From Candidatus Salinicoccus stercoripullorum (lineage in GTDB: Bacteria; Bacillota; Bacilli; Staphylococcales; Salinicoccaceae): DNA of 64,000 bases. The translations under genes and the position numbers were made by a program. The stretch spans positions 17,418 to 81,417 of the forward strand of contig DXHR01000001.1 in the NCBI GenBank assembly GCA_019113295.1, given 5' to 3'. The first letter of the stretch is position 1. Each line of letters begins with the position of its first letter. Of the stretch, positions 7,983-16,727 are shown in pieces. The notes under the pieces are model-generated. The model had not been told where the DNA came from and made no database searches. It saw only the letters and a list, made by a program, of their open reading frames with translations.

Positions 7983-9554
7983 ATGAAGAAATGGTATTTT
8001 CTGATTGTATCGTTGATTTTTGTCTTGGCAGCATGCACGGATGACAGCGAAGTGGATGAAGCTTCTGAACCAGGCGGCAGTACGGAGCAAACGACAGGAA
8101 AGGACATCAATTTCAGTTTGCTTGCCATGCCGGGCTCACTCGATCCGCATGCGGCGAATGATGGCTATTCCCTCTATGTGATGACCAACATATATGAGAC
8201 GCTGGTGAAGATGAACCAGGATCTTAAACTCGAGCCCGCACTTGCTGAATCCTACGAGCAGCTGGACGATACGACTTGGGAATTCAAGCTGCGTGACGAC
8301 GTCACTTTCCATGACGGCAGTGCATTCAATGCCGAGGTCGTAAAAGCGAATCTCGACCGTGTGAGGGACCCGGAAGTCGGAGCCCCCCTGGAATTTTTAT
8401 TCACAGAAATAGATGAAGTGGAGATCGTTGATGATTACACTGTCCGGATACATACCGACGGGCCGTTTGCAGCACTGCCTGCACACCTGGCACACCCGGG
8501 CGGACACATGATCAGCAAGGAAGTGATCGATGCAGACTATGCAGGTATGGAAAAGGGCGGCAATCCACTGACGGAGGTCAATGAAAACCCGGTAGGCACC
8601 GGATTCTTCAAGTTTGAGGAGATTGCAGAAGGAGATCATGTGACGCTCGTGCGCAACGAAGAGTACTGGGGAGAGCCGGCAAAGCCTGAATCTGTCACAT
8701 TCAAGGCGGTGCCTGAAGATGGTACGCGCATTGCTGAGCTGTCGACAGGTGATGCAGACCTGATCTACCCGGTCAACCCAAGTGATGTTGCCCGTATTGA
8801 CGGCACAGAAGGTACACGTGTGGAACAGAACCAGAGCGCCAGCATGTCATATATGGGATTCAATGTTGAGAAGGAACCGTTCGATGATCCGGATGTGAGA
8901 CGTGCGATTGCCATGTCCATCGACAAGGAAGCCATCATCAATGAAATGCTCGAAGGTATCCCGGCGGTTGCCGATACACCGCTCAACCCGACGGTGACAG
9001 GCTACAGCGAAGACCTTGAACCGGTGCCTTTCGATAAGGAAGCGGCAAAGGAACTCCTTGAGGAGAGCGGTCACGGGGACGGGTTCACGGCTGAAATTGT
9101 CGTGAATGACCGGACGACTGCGGATATCGCCACATTTATACAGGAAGAGTTGAAAGACCTGGACATCAATTTGGAAATCAGTCAGATGGAGTCCGGAGCC
9201 TATCAGGAATTCACTGCCAACGGTGAACATGAAATGTTCATGGGCAGCTGGGGTACGGTGACGCTTGATGCCGATTATGGGCTCTATCCGATGTTCCATT
9301 CGGACAACCACGGCGCACCGGGCAACCGCACGAGATATGCCAATGAAGAAGTGGACCAGCTGCTGGACCAGGCAAGGACTGAGACGGACGAGGCGGCACG
9401 TATGGAACAGTACGGCAGGGCGCAGCAGATCATCATCGATGAATCGCCGCTCGTGCCGATCTACCATTCTGTACTGCTTGCGGGTATAAATGATGAGCTT
9501 CTCGGATACTATCAGTATCCGAGCAGCTTCCCGTATTTGAAAGATCTGGATTGA
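7983..9554 (+). CDS. ABC transporter substrate-binding lipoprotein (SBP_bac_5, oligopeptide/glutathione type)
   Basis: A 523-residue extracellular binding protein of the OppA/DppA/GsiB class. It has a lipoprotein signal with lipobox LAAC (Cys about residue 18), then a low-complexity linker, then the domain with LAMPGSLDPHAANDG and PDVRRAIAMSIDKEAII typical of family 5. ATG at 7983 is preferred because GGGGG is eight bases upstream. TATAAT lies at 7950-7955 after the preceding terminator, so it probably has its own promoter. No permease or ATPase gene is in the window, so the rest of the transporter is elsewhere. Position between oxoproline genes and pcp suggests small peptides as ligands; this is inference. 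Confidence 0.88.
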   Translation: MKKWYFLIVSLIFVLAACTDDSEVDEASEPGGSTEQTTGKDINFSLLAMPGSLDPHAANDGYSLYVMTNIYETLVKMNQDLKLEPALAESYEQLDDTTWEFKLRDDVTFHDGSAFNAEVVKANLDRVRDPEVGAPLEFLFTEIDEVEIVDDYTVRIHTDGPFAALPAHLAHPGGHMISKEVIDADYAGMEKGGNPLTEVNENPVGTGFFKFEEIAEGDHVTLVRNEEYWGEPAKPESVTFKAVPEDGTRIAELSTGDADLIYPVNPSDVARIDGTEGTRVEQNQSASMSYMGFNVEKEPFDDPDVRRAIAMSIDKEAIINEMLEGIPAVADTPLNPTVTGYSEDLEPVPFDKEAAKELLEESGHGDGFTAEIVVNDRTTADIATFIQEELKDLDINLEISQMESGAYQEFTANGEHEMFMGSWGTVTLDADYGLYPMFHSDNHGAPGNRTRYANEEVDQLLDQARTETDEAARMEQYGRAQQIIIDESPLVPIYHSVLLAGINDELLGYYQYPSSFPYLKDLD

Positions 9555-9564
9555 TCGGGGAGGG

Positions 9565-9592
9565 GCTCCCGTTTTGAGATGGGAGCTTTTTT
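9565..9592 (+). terminator. terminator after the binding lipoprotein gene
   Basis: GCTCCC (9565-9570) pairs with GGGAGC (9581-9586) around a 10-base loop and is followed by six T. Confidence 0.85.
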
Positions 9593-9641
9593 CTCTGTAG
9601 TCTGATACATTGTAAGTGACATGATTATGCGAGGTGGGAAA

Positions 9642-10241
9642 ATGATGAAGAAATTACTGCTTACAGGTTTTGAACCATTTTTGAAGTTCAGGTCTAACCC
9701 GACAGAAGCCGCCGTGCGCGAGTTGGACGGCCTTGAAATCGGCGAGTACAGTGTGACGGGGAAAGTCTACCCTGTCGTTTTTGATAAGATCGATGAACTG
9801 ATCACAAGGGACATAGAAATGGAACAGCCGGACACAGTCGTCTGCCTGGGGCTTGCCGGAGGCCGTCATACGATTCATATCGAACGGATTGCGATCAACT
9901 GCATAGACGGCAGAACGGATAATGACGGCTTCAATCCTGATGGGGAGAAGATAGACGAGGCGGGACCGGATGGTATATTCTCAACACTGCCTGTGAAAAA
10001 GCTGGAAGCGGCACTCAAAGAAACAGAGATTCCGTCCGATATTTCCAACACTGCCGGCACTTATCTGTGCAACAACGTCATGTACACTGCGCTGAATCAT
10101 ATCCAGAAGAATGGGCTTGATATTCCCGCCGGATTCATCCATGTGCCGGCACATCACGAAATTGGTACGGAGCTGGATATTCCGAGCTGGTCCCAGGAGG
10201 ACATTACCCATGCAGTGCGAACAATTGTAGAAAATCTGTAA
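9642..10241 (+). CDS. pcp: pyroglutamyl peptidase I (pyrrolidone-carboxylate peptidase)
   Basis: A 199-residue cysteine peptidase of family C15 that removes N-terminal pyroglutamate from peptides and releases 5-oxoproline in the cytoplasm. The catalytic triad is visible: Glu81 in HIERIAIN, Cys143 in NTAGTYLCNNVMY and His167 in GFIHVPAHHE, with the N-terminal LLLTGFEPF. GAGGTGG precedes ATGATG; the second ATG (9645) has slightly better spacing and is equally possible. Its product is exactly the substrate of the PxpABC enzyme encoded a few kilobases upstream, a clear functional link. Confidence 0.94.
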   Translation: MMKKLLLTGFEPFLKFRSNPTEAAVRELDGLEIGEYSVTGKVYPVVFDKIDELITRDIEMEQPDTVVCLGLAGGRHTIHIERIAINCIDGRTDNDGFNPDGEKIDEAGPDGIFSTLPVKKLEAALKETEIPSDISNTAGTYLCNNVMYTALNHIQKNGLDIPAGFIHVPAHHEIGTELDIPSWSQEDITHAVRTIVENL

Positions 10242-10316
10242 GAGGGTAATCGTGTGAATCAACTATCAATTTTTCTAGTCTTTCAACTTTTTTCGTGATA
10301 TTATAAATTTGAATAA

Positions 10317-10347
10317 TCCGGGATTTCCTTCATCTGGATATCCCGGA
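10317..10347 (+). promoter_or_regulatory. 12-bp inverted repeat upstream of nagB
   Basis: TCCGGGATTTCC (10317-10328) and GGATATCCCGGA (10336-10347) form an inverted repeat with one mismatch and a 7-base centre. It ends 39 bases before the nagB start and lies just downstream of AT-rich promoter-like sequence (TATAAA at 10302-10307). No T-run follows, so a simple terminator is unlikely. An operator or a leader-RNA hairpin is more likely. Confidence 0.5.
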
Positions 10348-10386
10348 ATACATATCCTGTATTGGAATAGAACACGGAGGCGCTTT

Positions 10387-11109
10387 ATGGAATTAAGCAA
10401 AGTGAAAAATTATGATGAAATGAGCATGGAAGCAGCTAAGATCGTATTTCAGAAAATAGTAGACTCGAACAGGCTGGTACTGGGTCTTGCAACAGGTTCC
10501 ACACCGGAAAAGATGTATGAGTATCTTGCGGACATGCTGAATAAGAACAAAGTGGATCTCTCCCACGTCTACACGGTGAATCTGGATGAATATGTCGGCC
10601 TTTCTCCGGAAGATGAGCAGAGCTATCACTATTATATGAGAGAGATTTTCTTTGATAAGATCGATATACCGCTTGAGAATACGAAGCTTCCAGATGGTGT
10701 TGCTGAGGATCTCGATCTGGAGACACGCGAGTACGATAAGATGATCGAAGAGCTCGGCGGCGTTGATCTGCAGATTCTCGGCATCGGCAGAAATGCACAC
10801 ATCGCATTCAATGAGCCGGGCACTTCATTTGAATCCGGCACACACGTCGTCGATCTGACAGAAAGCACTATCCAGGATAACGCGAGATTCTTCGATAAAA
10901 CTGAAGATGTCCCAGTTAAGGCAGTATCCATGGGACTCGGCACTATCATGAACGCCAGGAGCATCCTGCTCATGGCATCAGGAGACAGCAAGAAACAGGC
11001 ACTTAAGGATATGATCCACGGCGAAGTCACCGAAGAAGTGCCGGCATCCATACTGCAGCGTCACCATGACGTGAAAGTCATCACAGACGTTGCAGATATA
11101 GAATTATAA
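10387..11109 (+). CDS. nagB: glucosamine-6-phosphate deaminase
   Basis: A 240-residue cytoplasmic enzyme converting glucosamine-6-phosphate to fructose-6-phosphate and ammonia. Motifs are LATGSTPEKMYEYL near residue 34, the catalytic NLDEYVGL (Asp67), GIGRNAHIAFNEPG with His138 and Glu143, and a C-terminal ILQRHHDVKVI. The ATG at 10387 has GGAGG seven bases upstream; the frame is open for 26 codons before it but lacks an RBS. nagA and a GlcNAc-type PTS lie at 24-26.7 kb, so the full GlcNAc route is in this window but split. Confidence 0.95.
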   Translation: MELSKVKNYDEMSMEAAKIVFQKIVDSNRLVLGLATGSTPEKMYEYLADMLNKNKVDLSHVYTVNLDEYVGLSPEDEQSYHYYMREIFFDKIDIPLENTKLPDGVAEDLDLETREYDKMIEELGGVDLQILGIGRNAHIAFNEPGTSFESGTHVVDLTESTIQDNARFFDKTEDVPVKAVSMGLGTIMNARSILLMASGDSKKQALKDMIHGEVTEEVPASILQRHHDVKVITDVADIEL

Positions 11110-11128
11110 GAGTTGGGATTGGATCTGG

Positions 11129-11160
11129 CCCTCCGCATGTGTGCGGAGGGTCATTTGTGT
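11129..11160 (+). terminator. probable nagB terminator
   Basis: CCCTCCGCA (11129-11137) and TGCGGAGGG (11142-11150) form a perfect 9-bp stem with a 4-base loop, followed by a weak T-rich tail. Confidence 0.65.
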
Positions 11161-11249
11161 TGGGGACGATCCGGCGGGAGATTCCCGTCTGCCTCATCGT
11201 CGTTTTCTGATCGGTGATAAGTAAAGGCGTTGTCCTGCCTTCGTTTCAG

Positions 11250-11602
11250 GATCGATGATGTGAAAAGTGGTTCTTACCTCATTGGTTTCATTCCGTTGAG
11301 GTGAGCCCCCCGTTCTCATCTCAATGAAATCCGATCGATGATGTGAAAAGCCGTTCTCACCTCATTGTTTTCATTCCGTTGAGGTGAGACCCCCAAGCTC
11401 ATCTTAATGAAATCCGATCGATGATGTGAAAAGCCGTTCTCACCTCATTGTTTTCATTCCGTTGAGGTGAGCCCCCCAAGCTCACCTCAATGAAATCCGA
11501 TCGATGATGCGAAAAGCCGTTCTTACCTCATTGTTTTCATTCCGTTGAGGTGAGCCCCCCAAGCTCACCTCAATGAAATCCGATCGATGATGCGAGAAGC
11601 CG
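11250..11602. repeat. tandem array of an 83-bp dyad repeat (four copies plus a part)
   Basis: Copies begin with GATCGATGATG at 11250, 11333, 11416, 11499 and 11582, an exact 83-bp period; the fifth is cut short near 11602. Copies differ by a few substitutions (for example TGTGAAAAG or TGCGAAAAG). Each copy holds CTCACCTCA, then TGAGGTGAG, then CTCACCTCA again, so it splits into two dyad half-units of about 41-42 bp that can fold into alternative hairpins. The array fills the gap between the convergent nagB and ABC permease genes. A related array is at 56.75-57.2 kb. There are no spacers and no coding potential. Confidence 0.9.
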
Positions 11603-11626
11603 GCGACCCCACCTCCTCTACGCAAC

Positions 11627-11653
11627 AAAAAAAGGAAGGACAGGAGTCCTTCC
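11627..11653 (-). terminator. terminator of the YhaQP-like ABC operon
   Basis: GGAAGGAC (11634-11641) pairs with GTCCTTCC (11646-11653). Read on the minus strand the stem is followed by seven T (11627-11633), ten bases after the permease stop. Confidence 0.85.
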
Positions 11654-11663
11654 GACAACACAA

Positions 11664-12884
11664 CTATTCTCTTCTGATGCGCTTCAGGTTTTTCAGTATG
11701 CCTTTGTCCGTTGACAGAACGCTGTTTCTATAAATGCTAGCAGCGAGCCAGATGACGGCGGCGATGGTCACAATCAGTATCACGATGCCGAGCAGCAGTT
11801 CGACCTGGCCGGTAGTCTCATGCATGGCACGGAGCGGCATGACGAACGGTGTGAACGGCGGAATGTAGCTCGAGATGATGACGAGCATATTTTCGCTTGT
11901 CCAGATGTTGAAGATTGCGATATAGAAACCGATCAGTGAAAACATCGTTACCGGCAGAAGCGCCTGCTGCAGATCCTCCATGCGGCTGATGAATGAGCCG
12001 AGAAGGGCGGAAACTGACAGGTACAGCACCAACCCGAGTATCAGATAGATCAGCGAGTAGACGGCCAGTGTGACTGTCCGATCATTAGATTCTAAACCGA
12101 ATTCAGAGATCAGGTTGTTGAAATCGAACATCTGTATCGCCGCGATGACTGCCAGGACGAAGACGATGAGCTGGGTCAGACTGACAGAGATCATTGCGGA
12201 AATCTTCGCCATCAGGTGGGTCACCGGAGGAACACTCGATACGATCATTTCTATGACTCGGGATGTCTTCTCCATGGCGATCTCGGTGCCGATCTGGCTG
12301 GCGTAGTTGATGATGATGAAGAACATGATGATTACTGTGACATAGAATATGATGCTGTTGAGCGGGTTCATGTCGGCGGCAGAGCCTTCATCATCAGTTT
12401 CCCCCTTATCCGCGGCGATGTCGTAACTGATTTCAGGCGACTCGCCGAGACTGGCTGTTTCTTCAGGTGTCAGCTTGAGTGCCTGTATCGTATTCATGCG
12501 CTGCACTTCAGCCAGGGCAGTTTCGATTTCCGTCTTCTGTTCATCGGGAAGATCATGTTCAGCCGAAACCGTAAACGTCATCGGATCCGTTTCCTCAAGG
12601 GTCAGCACAGCGCCGCCCGACGGGGCATCCCCGCCTTCGTACGGTTCGATTTCAAATTCTGCATCCATGGATTCGAACATCGATTCGATCGCCCCGTACT
12701 GCGCTTCTTCCGCATCGACCTGCAGAATGGTCACTTCTTCGCTCGAATCGAAGAAGTCGATGATCTTGTCGATATTCGCTGCGAGGAATATCAGGAGGAC
12801 GATGATGAGTGTGCTGATGATGAACGACTTTGCACGGATTTTGGAAATATATGTCTGCAGGAACGTCGTCATGAATTTACTCAT
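11664..12884 (-). CDS. ABC-2 type transporter permease (NatB/YhaP-like)
   Basis: A 406-residue membrane protein. One N-terminal transmembrane segment (residues about 18-37) is followed by an extracellular acidic domain of about 140 residues and then by five or six helices, the layout of the YhaP/NatB export permeases. Its first codons overlap the last codons of the ATPase gene by eight bases, so translation is coupled. Homologues have been linked to Na+ or drug efflux; the substrate here cannot be read from sequence. Confidence 0.85.
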   Translation of the reverse strand: MSKFMTTFLQTYISKIRAKSFIISTLIIVLLIFLAANIDKIIDFFDSSEEVTILQVDAEEAQYGAIESMFESMDAEFEIEPYEGGDAPSGGAVLTLEETDPMTFTVSAEHDLPDEQKTEIETALAEVQRMNTIQALKLTPEETASLGESPEISYDIAADKGETDDEGSAADMNPLNSIIFYVTVIIMFFIIINYASQIGTEIAMEKTSRVIEMIVSSVPPVTHLMAKISAMISVSLTQLIVFVLAVIAAIQMFDFNNLISEFGLESNDRTVTLAVYSLIYLILGLVLYLSVSALLGSFISRMEDLQQALLPVTMFSLIGFYIAIFNIWTSENMLVIISSYIPPFTPFVMPLRAMHETTGQVELLLGIVILIVTIAAVIWLAASIYRNSVLSTDKGILKNLKRIRRE

Positions 12885-13776
12885 ATTTACGACCCACTTT
12901 CGAAATAAAGATATCGTTCAGCGAAGGTTCATTCACCTGGAACCGTTTGAAATATCCGAGCTTGACGATTTCATTGAAGATTGACTCGGCATACTGTTCG
13001 TCTGATATCTTCAGTGTCGTCTTCTTCCTGACCTGCTTCATATCGAGGACACCCGGCATTCCTTTAAGGAATGAAATGTCATGGTCGCCTTCGATGATGA
13101 TCTCCTTCTGGCCGAAGTCGCTTTTGATCTGGTCGATATTGCCGCTGACAACCTGGGCGCCGTGGTTGAGGATGCAGAGCTCCTCGCACATTTCCTCGAC
13201 ATGTTCCATGCGGTGCGTGCTGAAGATGATCGTCGCGCCATTTTTATTAAGTTCCTTTACGGACTTTTTAAGTATCTCCACATTGACCGGGTCGAGGCCG
13301 CTGAATGGTTCATCCAGTATGATAAGATCGGGCTCATGGATGATCGAGGCGATCAGCTGGATCTTCTGCTGGTTTCCCTTGGACAGTTTCTCTATGCGCT
13401 TGTCCCGGTTTTCCGGAACTTCGAACCGTTCGAGCCACTCATCGAGTCTCACATCGATGTCCTTCTTTGACATTCCCTTAAGCTGGGCGAGGTAACGTAT
13501 CTGCTCTTCGACTTTCAGTTTCGGGTGAAGTCCGCGTTCCTCCGGCAGATAGCCGATGCGGTTCGTGATGTTGTAATCGATGGGCTTCTTATTGTAGGTG
13601 ATCGTACCTTCCGTCTGTTTCAGAAGCCCAAGAATCATCCGGAATGTCGTCGTCTTGCCCGCACCGTTTCCACCGAGGAAACCGTACATGCTGCCGGTGG
13701 GTACAGTGAGATTGATATCATCAACTGCAACATTTTCACTGAATTTCTTGGTAAGCTGGTTCAGTTCAAGTGACAT
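12877..13776 (-). CDS. ABC transporter ATP-binding protein (NatA/YhaQ-like)
   Basis: A 299-residue ATPase partner of the permease downstream. It has Walker A GGNGAGKTT near residue 37, the signature LSKGNQQKIQL near 133, Walker B LIILDEPFSGLDP near 152 and switch His in STHRMEHVEEM. The C-terminal 80 residues form the extra domain common in YhaQ/NatA exporters. GGGAGGAAATGCC precedes the ATG. Divergent from the MsbA-like exporter, with an 85-98-base shared promoter region. Confidence 0.9.
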   Translation of the reverse strand: MSLELNQLTKKFSENVAVDDINLTVPTGSMYGFLGGNGAGKTTTFRMILGLLKQTEGTITYNKKPIDYNITNRIGYLPEERGLHPKLKVEEQIRYLAQLKGMSKKDIDVRLDEWLERFEVPENRDKRIEKLSKGNQQKIQLIASIIHEPDLIILDEPFSGLDPVNVEILKKSVKELNKNGATIIFSTHRMEHVEEMCEELCILNHGAQVVSGNIDQIKSDFGQKEIIIEGDHDISFLKGMPGVLDMKQVRKKTTLKISDEQYAESIFNEIVKLGYFKRFQVNEPSLNDIFISKVGRKYE

Positions 13777-13874
13777 GGCATTTCCTCCCTCTCTTACACC
13801 GATTTTACCATAGTGAAATGCCTGTTGTTACTATATAATGGATAATACTCGATCAGAAAATGAGGTCAGAACCC

Positions 13875-15623
13875 ATGACAGGAAAATTACAGGAAAAGTC
13901 CGTAACATTCACGGATTTCATGCAGCTGCTACGGCGGACACGGCTCAATAAGGGGATTTTTATATTCGCCATTGGACTCACTTTATTCGGCACGATCGGC
14001 AGTCTCATCGTACCGCTTCTCACACAGCGGTTCATCGACGGCTTTGATGCTGATATGTTTTCAGCCGGCATCATCGTCCTCATCATCTCAGTATTCCTGC
14101 TCAGTGCCATACTCGACGGGTTCTCCTATTACATACTCGCGCGTGTCGGCCAAACGATCATCTCCAGACTTCGCGAAATCGTATGGGACAAGTTCCTCAA
14201 ACTCCCCGTCAGCTATTTCGACCGGACCAAAAGCGGAGAGTCGGTCAGCAGGGTGGTCAACGATACTGCGATCATCAAAGATCTGATCACCCGCCATTTC
14301 CCGCAGCTCATCGGCGGCATCATGTCAGTGGCAGGTTCGGTGGTGATCCTTTTCGTCCTGGACTGGCGCATGTCGCTCATCATGTTCATCACTGTGCCTG
14401 TCTCAATACTTGTCATCATGCCGCTCGGCCGGAAAATGAGCAAAATTTCCAGAGCGCTCCAGGATGAGACTGCGAAATTCACAGGCAGTGTCCAGGAGAC
14501 GCTGAGTGAAATCAGGCTCATGAAATCCTTCAACGGCGAAGCATATGAACGGCAGAAAGGCCGCTCCGGCATCAGAAGACTCTACAACTACGGCATGCAG
14601 GAGGCGAAGATCAATGCATTCCTTTCGCCAATCATGGGTACAGTGATGATGTTCGTCATCATACTGATCATCGGTTACGGCGGTCTGCGTGTCGCAGAAG
14701 GCACGCTGTCTGTCGGGACGATGGTGGCGTTTTTGCTCTACCTGTTCCAGATCATCATGCCGATGACGATGTTCGCCATGTTTTTCACCGAGTACAATAA
14801 AGCCCTCGGTGCCACCAACAGGATCATCGGCATTCTGGACCATGACGAAGAAGCGGGTGCAAAGGAAACGATTCCAGAGGAGAGTCTGCAGTTCAGGACG
14901 CTTGAATTCAAAGATGTGCATTTCGGGTATGGGGAGGATATACCTGTTCTGCAAGGCATAGATTTCAGGGCGGAACATAACAGGAAAGTGGCGTTCGTCG
15001 GACCGAGCGGAAGCGGGAAATCAACGATTTTCGCGCTCATCGAAAGGTATTATGACATCCTTTCCGGCGCGATTGAAATCGATGGCATAGACATCCGTGA
15101 CATTCCGCTTGCTTCCCTGCGCAAAAATATCGGCTATGTGGCCCAGGAGAGTGCAATCATTTCAGGGACCATACTTGAGAACATCACCTACGGTCTTGAA
15201 GATACGGATTACACCCGGAAAGAAGTGGAGGCGGCGGTGATAAAGTCATATGCGAAGGAGTTCATCGATGAGCTCGAGGACGGCCTCGATACAAAAGTCG
15301 GCGAACGTGGCGTAAAACTCTCGGGCGGACAGCGGCAGCGGATCGGTATCGCCCGGGCCTTCCTGAAAAATCCGAAACTGCTCATGCTGGATGAGGCGAC
15401 GGCAAGTCTCGACTCACTCTCGGAACGCTACGTCCAGGAAGCGCTGGATGAACTGATGGAAGGACGGACTGTGTTAGTGATTGCACACAGGCTGTCCACT
15501 GTTGTAAACTCAGATAAAATATTCTTCATCGATAACGGATATCTGACAGGGAGCGGAACGCACCGGGAACTCATGGAGACCCATGAAATGTACAGGATAT
15601 TTACAGAACAGCAATTTGGCTGA
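13875..15623 (+). CDS. ABC exporter, fused membrane and ATPase domains (MsbA/BmrA/Sav1866-like)
   Basis: A 582-residue half-transporter expected to work as a dimer. The N-terminal 320 residues hold six transmembrane helices; the C-terminal part has Walker A GPSGSGKST near residue 382, LSGGQRQRIGIARAFL near 485 and LLMLDEATASLDS. Length matches Sav1866 (578). ATG at 13875 is preferred because GAGGTCAG lies just upstream; 13860 has no RBS. TATAAT at 13834-13839 is a likely -10. Drug or lipid export is the usual role, but the substrate is unknown. Confidence 0.9.
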   Translation: MTGKLQEKSVTFTDFMQLLRRTRLNKGIFIFAIGLTLFGTIGSLIVPLLTQRFIDGFDADMFSAGIIVLIISVFLLSAILDGFSYYILARVGQTIISRLREIVWDKFLKLPVSYFDRTKSGESVSRVVNDTAIIKDLITRHFPQLIGGIMSVAGSVVILFVLDWRMSLIMFITVPVSILVIMPLGRKMSKISRALQDETAKFTGSVQETLSEIRLMKSFNGEAYERQKGRSGIRRLYNYGMQEAKINAFLSPIMGTVMMFVIILIIGYGGLRVAEGTLSVGTMVAFLLYLFQIIMPMTMFAMFFTEYNKALGATNRIIGILDHDEEAGAKETIPEESLQFRTLEFKDVHFGYGEDIPVLQGIDFRAEHNRKVAFVGPSGSGKSTIFALIERYYDILSGAIEIDGIDIRDIPLASLRKNIGYVAQESAIISGTILENITYGLEDTDYTRKEVEAAVIKSYAKEFIDELEDGLDTKVGERGVKLSGGQRQRIGIARAFLKNPKLLMLDEATASLDSLSERYVQEALDELMEGRTVLVIAHRLSTVVNSDKIFFIDNGYLTGSGTHRELMETHEMYRIFTEQQFG

Positions 15624-15642
15624 GAGATAAGAGGAATGGAAA

Positions 15643-16206
15643 ATGTACGAACTATACAATGCTTTTGAACCGGTCATCCCGGTTTTCATCATACTGTTCT
15701 TTGCGGTGGTATTCATCACACTCGTGATCAACAGCCGCAGTGGATACAAACTGGATAACAGGAAGAAGATCGTAAGCTATCTGACATATGTCGGGCTTGT
15801 GATGACTCTGATCGGAATGGCGCTGGTAACACTGCTGCCGGGTCACAACCCTGAAAAAGTCACGTCATTCATTCCGTTTCTGAGCATCATTGAAACGTGG
15901 GAGTATGCAACGACCAGGGCGATCATCAACTCTCTGCTGATGAACATCATACTTTTCGTCCCTTTCGGTTTTTTCGTATACCTGCTTTTAAGGCGTGCGT
16001 TCTGGACGGTATTCCTGGCTTTTGTGACGTCGGTGGCCATCGAATTCCTCCAGTATATCCTGCCGATAGGCAGGATTTCGAACGTGGATGACGTCCTGCT
16101 CAATACAATCGGCGGCTTCGTGGGAATGGTGTGCGGTTCAATATTTGCAAAATTTGGAATTGTTTATTATATTAAAAGCGGGGGTAATGATAACAACAAA
16201 CATTAA
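15643..16206 (+). CDS. VanZ-family membrane protein
   Basis: A 187-residue membrane protein with four or five hydrophobic segments and the VanZ features LLPGHN near residue 65, NIILFVPFGFFVYLL near 105 and IEFLQYILPIGRISNVDDVLLNTIGG near the end (given as separate stretches IEFLQYILPIGR and DDVLLNTIGG). GAGGAATG precedes the ATG. VanZ proteins lower teicoplanin susceptibility in some hosts, but most chromosomal homologues have no known role. It follows the ABC exporter by 19 bases and may be co-transcribed. Confidence 0.85.
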   Translation: MYELYNAFEPVIPVFIILFFAVVFITLVINSRSGYKLDNRKKIVSYLTYVGLVMTLIGMALVTLLPGHNPEKVTSFIPFLSIIETWEYATTRAIINSLLMNIILFVPFGFFVYLLLRRAFWTVFLAFVTSVAIEFLQYILPIGRISNVDDVLLNTIGGFVGMVCGSIFAKFGIVYYIKSGGNDNNKH

Positions 16207-16221
16207 GGGGGGGACGGAAGC

Positions 16222-16614
16222 ATGCACAAACATTTGAAGGACATGGGAAACATAGAGCTTTTTGAGGAGGAAGTGGCCGGTCCCGCACTTGTCGGGACGG
16301 TTGAGTATGAGCAGGACGGCCGCCATGAATTTTACGGGGCCGTCATCCCGACAACCCATCGCCTGTTTATAAGGATCTCCATCAATGAGAATGAGATCGA
16401 GAGCAGTGGGGTGCTCTACCAGGATATTACGGGGGTCAGCGAAGAGAAACTGCTGATGCTCGGTACAGTGATCCATTTCTGGATCGGAGAGCGCATCGGA
16501 GTCAGTCTGAAAAGCGTGTCGGACGGGGACATAGACCGGACACTCGAGTTCCTCTATAAATACAGGACGCGGGAACTCCATCTGGAAACAGAACCCCACA
16601 GCAACGCCGGATAA
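16222..16614 (+). CDS. conserved-looking cytoplasmic protein of unknown function
   Basis: A 130-residue protein I do not recognise. It has no signal peptide or membrane segment. Alternating hydrophobic strands from residue 24 to 100 and a final helix (RTLEFLYKYRTREL) give a layout resembling a small PH-like domain, but this is a guess from pattern only. RBS GGGGGG is nine bases before the ATG. It follows VanZ by 15 bases and precedes a strong terminator, so it is the last gene of that transcript. Confidence 0.65.
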   Translation: MHKHLKDMGNIELFEEEVAGPALVGTVEYEQDGRHEFYGAVIPTTHRLFIRISINENEIESSGVLYQDITGVSEEKLLMLGTVIHFWIGERIGVSLKSVSDGDIDRTLEFLYKYRTRELHLETEPHSNAG

Positions 16615-16634
16615 AGGAATATGATACAGGTATG

Positions 16635-16657
16635 AGACCGGGCCCCCGGTCTTTTTT
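16635..16657 (+). terminator. terminator after the VanZ transcript
   Basis: AGACCGGG and CCCGGTCT form a GC-rich hairpin directly followed by a run of T. Confidence 0.85.
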
Positions 16658-16727
16658 GTGCGTCATTTTAACCGGAGCAGGATTGATGTATAATTGAAAC
16701 TGATCTGAACGTAGGGGATATGTAAAA

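Noticed and set aside
11250..11602. CRISPR array
   Set aside because: The 83-bp units are contiguous, have internal dyads and no unique spacers; no cas genes are present.
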